A stretch of 40,813 nucleotides of DNA, from positions 1 through 40,813 of the forward strand of contig CAXMPG010000023.1 of the NCBI GenBank assembly GCA_964195485.1, in the 5' to 3' direction. This DNA comes from CAJXZP01 sp964195485 (GTDB taxonomy: Bacteria > Bacteroidota > Bacteroidia > Flavobacteriales_G > Salibacteraceae). Under the pieces are notes generated by a model. That model was not told the DNA's origin, did no database searches, and saw nothing but the letters and a program-made list of their open reading frames with translations. Position 1 is the stretch's first letter. Each line of letters begins with the position of its first letter. Positions 25,377 through 31,955 of the stretch are shown here, piece after piece. Made by a program: the position numbers and the translations under genes.

Positions 25377-25406
25377 AAGCCTATCATTTATGATAGGCTT
25401 TTTTTT
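25377..25406 (+). terminator. Rho-independent terminator of the cold-shock gene
   Basis: AAGCCTATCA pairs perfectly with TGATAGGCTT around a TTTA loop and is followed by six T. It lies 28 bases past the stop codon. A run of A before the stem makes it partly active on the other strand too. Confidence 0.92.
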
Positions 25407-25455
25407 GTGTTATACTTTTATCCTGCGTTAGTATTGGTGTGGTTATGAAGCACGA

Positions 25456-25548
25456 AATGGCAAGTAATTCTTAATTGAAACACAAAAAGAAACAGAATTA
25501 GCTTACCTCATTAAACTCTTTTCAAAATCTAATACTCCTAAAGGTTAA
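25456..25548 (+). pseudogene. Remnant of a second copy of the PH-like membrane gene (3' end only)
   Basis: In frame this reads NGK-stop-FLIETQKETELAYLIKLFSKSNTPKG-stop. It aligns with the end of the gene at 24390-24887 (NGKKFLIGTQKETELKYAL, then NTP). About 35 of the first 45 bases are identical by my count. One Lys codon has become TAA, and no upstream part of the gene is recognisable. It is a decayed partial duplicate, not an active gene. Confidence 0.6.
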
Positions 25549-25671
25549 TCCCCTACTTTCAACACTTCTTTTATAAAAAAACAAGACCCTGAAAATTAGA
25601 GATTTCTTACCGTTTTTGTTGAGATTTAGGATTTCCTTTTGAACTTCTGAAAAATCTAACTGTTTTGACAT
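25522..25671 (-). CDS. Short reading frame, possible gene fragment (49 codons)
   Basis: From ATG 25669-25671 the minus strand encodes MSKQLDFSEVQKEILNLNKN, then GKKSLIFRVLFFYKRS and about 13 further residues to TGA at 25522-25524. The first 35 residues look protein-like (amphipathic helix, then a basic/hydrophobic stretch). The tail overlaps the pseudogene remnant on the other strand and looks random. I do not recognise a family. It could be the 5' end of a truncated gene or chance. The gap from 25405 to 25715 holds nothing else visible. Confidence 0.2.
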   Translation of the reverse strand: MSKQLDFSEVQKEILNLNKNGKKSLIFRVLFFYKRSVESRGLTFRSIRF

Positions 25672-25715
25672 CCAGTAAATATTACCACCAGTTTAAACTA
25701 ACAGATTACAGCTAT

Positions 25716-26816
25716 CTACACGTTAAACCTGAAGTGCATTACATCGCCATCTTGAACCGTGTAATCTTTACCTTCAACAGATAGTTTTCCTGCATCTCTA
25801 GATGCTGCTTCAGAGCCATAATGAACAAAGTCAGCGTAATGAATTACTTCTGCTCTAATAAACCCTTTTTCAAAATCAGTGTGAATTACACCTGCCGCTT
25901 GAGGAGCTTTCATTCCTTCGTTAATTGTCCAAGCTCTTACCTCTTTTACACCTGCTGTAAAATACGTTTCTAACTTTAATAATTTGTATGCAGATTTAAT
26001 TAATCGTGCTACTCCCGGAGTTTCTAGGCCTAATTCTTCCAAAAACATTTGACGTTCATCAAACGTATCTAACTCAGTAATGTCTGCTTCAATACCTGCT
26101 CCTAAAATAATAATTTCAGCATCTTCATCTTTCACCGCTTCTTTAACGGCATCCACATGCGCATTACCATTAACAACCGAAGCTTCATCTACATTACATA
26201 CATATAATACAGGCTTAGCAGTTAACAACTGCAGAAGGTCAAGTGCAATTTGCTCATCATTAGAAGTGATTTCCAAAGAACGAACAGATTTACCTTCATT
26301 TAAATGGTCAATCAGTTTTTGATATAAAACAGCATCTTTTTGAGCCGCTTTATTTCCAGTTTTTGCAGCTCTCTTAATTTTATCGTTTGCTTTTTCTAAA
26401 GATTCAATATCTTTTATCTGAAGCTCGGCATCAATTATTTCCTTATCGGTAACAGGATCAATTTTACCATCAACGTGAATAATATTATCATCGTCAAAAC
26501 AACGTAAGACATGAATAATAGCATCCGTTTCACGTATATTACCTAAGAATTGGTTTCCTAAACCTTCTCCTTTACTAGCACCCTTTACTAATCCAGCAAT
26601 ATCCACAATTTCTATGGTCGTAGGTTGAACTCTTTGCGGGTCAACTAACTCTTCTAACTTAGCTAATCGCTCATCTGGTACGGTAATCACCCCAACATTT
26701 GGTTCGATAGTACAAAACGGAAAATTTGCCGATTGTGCCTTTGCATTTGATAAACAATTGAAAAGAGTTGATTTACCCACGTTTGGAAGTCCTACAATAC
26801 CACACTTTAATGCCAT
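25716..26816 (-). CDS. ychF: Redox-regulated ATPase/GTPase YchF (OLA1 family)
   Basis: From ATG 26816 the product is 366 residues, the usual length. It shows the P-loop GLPNVGKSTLFN, switch region ANFPFCTIEPNVG, DIAGLVKGASKGEGLGNQFL, and the C-terminal TGS domain (YFTAGVKEVRAWTINEGMKAPQAA to HFRFNV). NVDE replaces the standard NKxD motif, a known YchF feature linked to ATP preference. It binds ribosomes in the cytoplasm. The frame continues upstream to 26873, but a -7 box lies inside that extension and the family starts at MALKCGIVG. Confidence 0.95.
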   Translation of the reverse strand: MALKCGIVGLPNVGKSTLFNCLSNAKAQSANFPFCTIEPNVGVITVPDERLAKLEELVDPQRVQPTTIEIVDIAGLVKGASKGEGLGNQFLGNIRETDAIIHVLRCFDDDNIIHVDGKIDPVTDKEIIDAELQIKDIESLEKANDKIKRAAKTGNKAAQKDAVLYQKLIDHLNEGKSVRSLEITSNDEQIALDLLQLLTAKPVLYVCNVDEASVVNGNAHVDAVKEAVKDEDAEIIILGAGIEADITELDTFDERQMFLEELGLETPGVARLIKSAYKLLKLETYFTAGVKEVRAWTINEGMKAPQAAGVIHTDFEKGFIRAEVIHYADFVHYGSEAASRDAGKLSVEGKDYTVQDGDVMHFRFNV

Positions 26817-26839
26817 AATTCTTGCTTTTTTAAGAGCGG

Positions 26840-26873
26840 CAAAAGTAATTATTTTTTGAGCATTTCCATGCAA
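26840..26873 (-). promoter_or_regulatory. Promoter TTG-N23-TACTTTTG of ychF
   Basis: On the minus strand TACTTTTG (26840-26847) matches TAnnTTTG and ends 23 bases before ATG 26816. A TTG (26871-26873) lies 23 bases further up, at the long end of the accepted spacing. It supports the inner start codon. Confidence 0.5.
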
Positions 26874-26951
26874 TAATTTTAATGGTGTTTTGTTTAGAAT
26901 CTAAGTTCCTATAAATAGCAGCTTGATGTTAATAAAAAGCACAGTCTTGCA

Positions 26952-26981
26952 TTGTCAGTTAAGCAAAAGGCATCATTTTTG
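26952..26981 (+). promoter_or_regulatory. Candidate promoter TTG-N19-CATTTTTG of the VWA gene
   Basis: TTG (26952-26954) and CATTTTTG (26974-26981) are spaced by 19 bases. The -7 box has one mismatch (C for T). It ends 26 bases before the ATG at 27008. Confidence 0.4.
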
Positions 26982-27007
26982 AATAAGCGTGTTCAAACCG
27001 TTACATC

Positions 27008-28390
27008 ATGAATAAAATGAAAAAATATTTCAGCTTAATATTGACGTTCAGTCTTTTAGCAATAAGTGTTATTTCCTTTGCTCAAAAGCCGAAACAACAA
27101 TTAACACGTATCCTTTTTATTTACGATGGTTCTAATAGCATGAACGGTAAATGGGAAGGTCAATCGAAGCACATTACGGCAAAAAAATTACTTAACGCTG
27201 CATTAGATAGTTTAAAGGGTGTCCAACATTTAGAAGTGGCGCTTAGAGTCTACGGGCATTCTAAAAGTTATTTAACTGGTCAAGAGTGTAACGATACCAA
27301 GTTAGAAGTTCCTTTTAGTCCAGATAACTTTGACAAAATAAGAAAGCGACTTTCTGAAATCAGACCTAAAGGCACCACTCCTATCGCCCTCTCCTTAGAG
27401 AGAAGTGGGGATGATTTTCCAGGTTGTAAAGACTGTAGAAACATCATTATATTAATTACAGATGGAATTGAAGAGTGCGATGGTGACCCTTGTGCGGTTT
27501 CTTTAGCCTTACAAAAAAACGGAATTATCTTAAAACCTTTTGTTATTGGATTAGGATTGAAAGACGATTTCAAAAAACAGTTTAAATGTGTTGGAAATTA
27601 TTTTGATGTGACCAGTCCACAAGTATTTGCAAGTGTTTTAGACATTGTAATTTCTCAAGCATTAAACGCAACTACGGCACAAGTAAATCTATTAGACTCT
27701 TATGAGTCTCCTTCAGAAACGAATGTGCCCATGATGTTTGTGAATCCATTGTATAACGATGTGGATTATCATTATATGCACACCATGAATTCACGTGGAA
27801 ATCCTGACACCATTTATATTGACCCATCCATAAAATATGATTTATACGTTTACACCGTACCTCAAGTCATTAAAAGGAATGTGGAGATTAGTCCAGCTAT
27901 TCACAATATTATTGCTGTTGATGCGCCACAAGGTTCACTAACTATTTCCATAGATACACGTTCCGTTCAAGCCCAACCTATGGCAATTGTGCGAAAAGCA
28001 GGAACTATGGAGACGCTGTATGCACAGCCGGTTGGTAGTAGCCAGAATTATTTAGTGGGTAAATATGATTTAGAGATTTTGACCCTCCCTAGAACGTATT
28101 TAAACAATGTAGAAATTACGCAAAGTACCACTACCAAGATTGAACTTCCTAATAATGGTCAAATTTCATTGATTCGTGGATATGTGGGTTACGGGGCCAT
28201 TTTTGTGAAACGCAACGGAAAAATTGAATGGGTAATGGATATGAATAAAAATTCGAAATCAGAAACCATTCGATTACTTCCTGGTAATTACCGCGTAATG
28301 TATCGAGCTAAAATTGACCATAATTCCAAAAACACGAAGTGGAAAGATTTCACGATTAAAAGTGGGGCTTCTACCGTTATTAGGTTCTAA
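27008..28390 (+). CDS. Exported von Willebrand factor A (VWA) domain protein
   Basis: The 460-residue protein has a signal peptide (to about residue 25, ending SFAQ). The VWA domain follows with an intact metal-binding MIDAS: DGSNS (Asp40, Ser42, Ser44), a Thr in KGTTPIA (123-124), and Asp152 in ITDGIEEC. Eight or so Cys in CNDTKLE, FPGCKDCRN, EECDGDPCAV and FKCVG may form disulfides. The C-terminal half is beta-rich without a recognised domain (about 235-460). VWA proteins bind protein partners through the bound metal. The membrane gene begins 11 bases later, so the two are likely co-transcribed. Confidence 0.85.
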   Translation: MNKMKKYFSLILTFSLLAISVISFAQKPKQQLTRILFIYDGSNSMNGKWEGQSKHITAKKLLNAALDSLKGVQHLEVALRVYGHSKSYLTGQECNDTKLEVPFSPDNFDKIRKRLSEIRPKGTTPIALSLERSGDDFPGCKDCRNIIILITDGIEECDGDPCAVSLALQKNGIILKPFVIGLGLKDDFKKQFKCVGNYFDVTSPQVFASVLDIVISQALNATTAQVNLLDSYESPSETNVPMMFVNPLYNDVDYHYMHTMNSRGNPDTIYIDPSIKYDLYVYTVPQVIKRNVEISPAIHNIIAVDAPQGSLTISIDTRSVQAQPMAIVRKAGTMETLYAQPVGSSQNYLVGKYDLEILTLPRTYLNNVEITQSTTTKIELPNNGQISLIRGYVGYGAIFVKRNGKIEWVMDMNKNSKSETIRLLPGNYRVMYRAKIDHNSKNTKWKDFTIKSGASTVIRF

Positions 28391-28401
28391 AATTATTATT
28401 C

Positions 28402-30039
28402 GTGCATAAATTAAAGTCCATTATTTTATTTCCCGTGCTATTAGTCGGCTTAATTATTTGGCTGTACCATAATGTTATTCATAATGGAATATCTGGACTA
28501 GATGACCTCTTAATGATTGAAGAGAACTGGGACAGATTAACCAACTTATCACACATTTACACGGCTTTTACAGATGATGTTTTTTCTAAAGAGTTAGGCA
28601 CCTATTATCGTCCCATTCAGATATTAACATACATGCCTGATGCGTTTATTGCAAATAGCCCCGACCCTGTTTGGCATATCTTCTTTTTCATCAATATCGT
28701 ACTGTTCACTGCGGCAATACTCTTACTCTATGGCTTTTTAAAAGAATTAGAGTTTAGTCCTTATTTCCGATTGGTATTTAGTGCCTTAGTGGCCATTCAC
28801 CCCGCTTTGGTTCCTGCAGTTGCTTGGGTCCCCGGAAGAGTTGATATTGTTCTTTTCATATTCATAATAAGCTCTATTTGGGCATTTTTAAAATTCTATA
28901 AATCGGAAAAATCATTTTGGTTGATCGTTCACTTTTTGTTTTTTGCACTAGGAATGTTTACCAAAGAGACCACCATTGTTGTTCCAGTAATCAGCATTCT
29001 ATTTATGTTTTATTACGCTAATTTTTGGCGTAAAAACACTACTTGGACTTGGTTCTATTTATTAGATTATTCTTTTTGGAAAGACCTAGTACTAGAAACA
29101 TTCTCTTGGTTAAAAAAACACATTCTTATTTTTACTGGATGGCTCTTAATTGTCGTTTTCTGGTATGTATTACGAACAAATGCCTTACCCGATGAGCCAT
29201 CCTCTATCCTCGGATTATTAACCAAGCTAGCCATGAGTTGGCAAGAGTTAATTGTAATGTTTGGTGTGATTCTAGTTCCATTTAACTTACAAGTATTCTT
29301 AGATTTAACGTGGCCGTTTATCTTTATGGCTATACCAGGACTAATTTTATTTCTTGTAATTCCCAAGTTCATTAAAGTGGAATATAAAGATGTCATTTTT
29401 GGTACCTTTTGGATTTTTCTTTTTTTACTTCCTACTACCTTATCCGATTATTTGAATTACCACAGATTAATGATTCCTTTAGTGGGAGTAGCATTTTTAT
29501 TAAGGCCTTTAGATAATCCTCAAACTAAAAAATGGAGAAACGCGAGTATTGCTTTCGCTGCTGGACTAGCCTGTATTTTCATGTACGAAAACATTCAATT
29601 TCAAAAGGCATTTGTAAACCGTACTTCCTTTTGGCAAAACGCGATTGAATATTCTCCAAACTCTCCCTTTGCAAATAACGGATTAGCTTGGAGTTATCAC
29701 CTAGACCATAAAAATGACTCTGCCTTAGTTTATTATCAAAGAGTCGTAGAATTAAGACCCGACAGAGAAAATGTAAGAATGGGAATGGCTCTAATTCAGG
29801 AAGAGTTAGGTAATACTCAAAAAGCCGATAGCTTATTAAGAGCAGAGTTTATAGCTACACATGACAGTGCTTATGTATATTTTTACATTGGGCAAGTTGA
29901 ACTGGAAAGAAATGATACTGATAAAGCCATTTTAAACCTCATTAAAGGCTATCCAGTAACCGAAAGATCAAGAAATGCACGAATCTATTATGACACGTTA
30001 GACGTCAATCTGAGGCGATTAATAATCTTAACGGATTAA
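28402..30039 (+). CDS. GT-C type membrane glycosyltransferase-like protein with C-terminal TPR (TMTC-like)
   Basis: The 545-residue protein has about ten membrane helices and a first loop with GLDD (Asp34, Asp35). HPALVPAVAWVPGRVDIVL and FFALGMFTKETTIVVP closely resemble the HPxxxEAVAWxxGRxD and KExxxxxP segments of TMTC-type O-mannosyltransferases and other GT-C proteins. Residues about 415-500 form TPR repeats (YYQRVVELRPDRENVRMGMA). A lipid-linked sugar donor and a protein acceptor are the likely substrates by family analogy only. The start is GTG. It ends overlapping the convergent thioredoxin stop by 4 bases. Confidence 0.7.
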   Translation: MHKLKSIILFPVLLVGLIIWLYHNVIHNGISGLDDLLMIEENWDRLTNLSHIYTAFTDDVFSKELGTYYRPIQILTYMPDAFIANSPDPVWHIFFFINIVLFTAAILLLYGFLKELEFSPYFRLVFSALVAIHPALVPAVAWVPGRVDIVLFIFIISSIWAFLKFYKSEKSFWLIVHFLFFALGMFTKETTIVVPVISILFMFYYANFWRKNTTWTWFYLLDYSFWKDLVLETFSWLKKHILIFTGWLLIVVFWYVLRTNALPDEPSSILGLLTKLAMSWQELIVMFGVILVPFNLQVFLDLTWPFIFMAIPGLILFLVIPKFIKVEYKDVIFGTFWIFLFLLPTTLSDYLNYHRLMIPLVGVAFLLRPLDNPQTKKWRNASIAFAAGLACIFMYENIQFQKAFVNRTSFWQNAIEYSPNSPFANNGLAWSYHLDHKNDSALVYYQRVVELRPDRENVRMGMALIQEELGNTQKADSLLRAEFIATHDSAYVYFYIGQVELERNDTDKAILNLIKGYPVTERSRNARIYYDTLDVNLRRLIILTD

Positions 30040-30356
30040 TCAGAAAAAACCATTTGGTAAAAACGATTCATATCTTGCCCTAATTCAGACGTACCAATAT
30101 ATTTACTTTTTCTAACGTACTCTTTACCTTCAAAAAAGACCAAAATAGTAGGATTTGCAAACACATTATACTCACTTGACAATAGTGGCTGCTCCACCGT
30201 ATCTAGTATTAAAAATTCCATTTTAGGGAATTGAGAATAAACCAACTCTTCCACTTTTGGGCGAAGTGCCATACAAGGTGCACAACGGTCATTTTTAAAA
30301 TACAAAACGATTCCAGGTGATGCGGCAACTTTTTCTTTTAATTCTTCTGGTGTCAT
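30036..30356 (-). CDS. Thioredoxin-family protein
   Basis: The 106-residue protein has the thioredoxin fold with a CAPC active site (Cys25, Cys28) in VLYFKNDRCAPCMALRP. The cis-proline loop is NVFANPTILVF. The CAPC dipeptide differs from CGPC of classical thioredoxin, which should alter its redox potential. It has no signal peptide, so it is cytoplasmic. It is alone in its unit, with a -7 box upstream. Confidence 0.88.
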   Translation of the reverse strand: MTPEELKEKVAASPGIVLYFKNDRCAPCMALRPKVEELVYSQFPKMEFLILDTVEQPLLSSEYNVFANPTILVFFEGKEYVRKSKYIGTSELGQDMNRFYQMVFSD

Positions 30357-30374
30357 CTTTATCTAATTTGAATG

Positions 30375-30382
30375 CAAAAGTA
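30375..30382 (-). promoter_or_regulatory. -7 promoter element TACTTTTG of the thioredoxin gene
   Basis: On the minus strand TACTTTTG matches TAnnTTTG and lies 18 bases before the ATG at 30356. No clear TTG at the usual spacing upstream. Confidence 0.45.
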
Positions 30383-30517
30383 ATTGGACAAATTATATCT
30401 CATTGTAATATTTGACACGTAGCGCATTAAATTTTATCCTTCAACAAAATTGATTTTCAACCCATTTTATCCCTCTTCACAAAGAAGTTTCTCAGCACCC
30501 TAAAATTAGTATATTAA

Positions 30518-30566
30518 AATCCCACTTTAGATAACCATGATATTCCAGTGTATCTAAAGTGGGATT
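30518..30566 (-). terminator. Long hairpin, probable terminator of the exported low-complexity protein gene
   Basis: AATCCCACTTTAGATA (30518-30533) and TATCTAAAGTGGGATT (30551-30566) are perfect complements, 16 bp, with a 17-base loop. TTTAATA follows on the minus strand and GTTTTTT on the plus strand, so it may act in both directions. It lies 82 bases past the stop at 30649. The rest of 30357-30648 shows only a -7 box for the thioredoxin gene. Confidence 0.75.
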
Positions 30567-30648
30567 GTTTTTTATACGAGCACCAATACTAGTTACATCT
30601 AATTATACATCAAGTATTACCGCCTAAATTACACTTCAACAAATACTA

Positions 30649-31701
30649 TTATCTCCTCTTTCTTCCTTTTGGTCTAGCTGCTTGTTTTGCTGCAGGTTTT
30701 GCCGCAGGTTTAGTTTTTTGTGTAGCTGCTGGTTTAGTAGTTCGTGTAGCCGCAGGTTTTGCTGCTGGCTTAGTTGTTGGTTTAGTAGAAGGAACGGAAC
30801 TCTTATTTTCCTTCACATTACTTTTGTTTTTAGGATTAGAATTCGGTTTACCTGTAGATGGTTTCGTATTATTTGGTGGACTTTTAGCCGTATTACTGCG
30901 CTTATAGCTTCCTTCGCTTTTGTTTTTATTTACCGTATTAGAAGTATTTCTTGTCTTATTGTAGTTGTTATAGCTGTTGTTATTATGCACTATCACTGTA
31001 TTTCCTCCTCGGTGCCCCCCATGGTAATGGTTATTATGGTGATGGTGTCTACCATAATAAACATTCACTGAAATTATTGGGTATGGGTGATAATAAGGCG
31101 GATAGTATCCGTAATAATAAGGAGAGTAATAAGGGGAATAAACCGGAGAATACACATAATGCACTATTGGCTGTGACTCAATAACTACTACTGTAGCTGC
31201 TTCGCTTTTTACCACCACGGTATCCGTTCCAGAATATGCTGGATTAGCAGTAACAGCTGGCGTTTCAAGCTTAGGTTCAATTACATAACCTTTACCATAC
31301 AGTTCTTCTGCACCCTCCATTTGGACCGTCACTTTCTCTTCCTTGTCCTTGGCAACAAAAATCACTGCAACATCTTGAACATCTTCTTTTTGCACATCCA
31401 CCTGAAGAACAAATGCAAAATCATCTCCTTCTTTCTGTGTGACCACTTTAATAAAATCAACATCACCGTCAAGATTTAAATCTAGGTTATTAATCCCCGT
31501 TTTTTCATCATTTAATGACGCTTCAAATTCTTCAATAGTTTTAGACTCTTGGAAAAGGTCAAGTGCCGCATAAAGATCTAAATTATCACCAGGCAACCCT
31601 AATAACTCTGAGTTAGTTTCTGCTTCCGTTTTGTCTTGCGCATTCCCTTTTACAACTCCAAAAAGTAAGGCAAGTGCAAGTAATCCAATCTTTGTGTTCA
31701 T
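30649..31701 (-). CDS. Exported protein with EF-hand-like loop, Tyr/His-rich segment and basic Lys/Pro/Ala tail
   Basis: The 350-residue protein has a signal peptide (MNTKIGLLALALLFGVVKGNAQ). An N-terminal soluble domain has the calcium-loop-like DLNLDGDVD (74-82). Residues about 180-235 are very rich in Tyr, Pro, His and Gly (YSPYYSPYYYGYYPPYYHPYP, GRHHHHNNHYHGGHRGG). Residues about 250-350 are Asn/Ser/Lys-rich, ending in repeated KPAAKPAA-type units and RPKGRKRR, like histone H1 tails. The long plus-strand frame opposite it (Phe/Cys/Arg-rich) is a shadow. The family is common in Flavobacteriia but has no known function that I can name. Confidence 0.75.
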   Translation of the reverse strand: MNTKIGLLALALLFGVVKGNAQDKTEAETNSELLGLPGDNLDLYAALDLFQESKTIEEFEASLNDEKTGINNLDLNLDGDVDFIKVVTQKEGDDFAFVLQVDVQKEDVQDVAVIFVAKDKEEKVTVQMEGAEELYGKGYVIEPKLETPAVTANPAYSGTDTVVVKSEAATVVVIESQPIVHYVYSPVYSPYYSPYYYGYYPPYYHPYPIISVNVYYGRHHHHNNHYHGGHRGGNTVIVHNNNSYNNYNKTRNTSNTVNKNKSEGSYKRSNTAKSPPNNTKPSTGKPNSNPKNKSNVKENKSSVPSTKPTTKPAAKPAATRTTKPAATQKTKPAAKPAAKQAARPKGRKRR

Positions 31702-31715
31702 ATTATGGTTTTATT

Positions 31716-31746
31716 ACTACCGTTATTAATTCGGTAGTCAAAGATA
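31716..31746 (-). promoter_or_regulatory. -7 box TATCTTTG with adjoining 7-bp inverted repeat
   Basis: On the minus strand TATCTTTG (31739-31746) matches TAnnTTTG, 37 bases before the ATG at 31701. It is followed at once by ACTACCG-AATTAATAA-CGGTAGT, a 7-bp inverted repeat at 31716-31738 covering the expected transcription start. This could be a 5' mRNA hairpin or an operator. Confidence 0.4.
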
Positions 31747-31955
31747 CCTTTTAAAGACGCGTGAAAAATGATGACGAGAACAAAGCTCCAGAGTTTATTT
31801 CCAAATTTCAAGTAAACCTCAACTGCATAATTAGGCCGTTCAAATAAGCCAATTGATTAAATTAAAAAGCACCAAATCACTCCCAAAAAAACATACGTAT
31901 TCTCTGAATAATCCTTACAGAATAAACCTAATCAAGAAAAGACTCTGCTATAAAA

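Noticed and set aside
30682..31184. Long plus-strand frames rich in Phe, Cys, Arg and Ser opposite the low-complexity gene
   Set aside because: They mirror the Lys/Pro/Ala and Tyr/His repeats of the real minus-strand gene; the composition is not protein-like.
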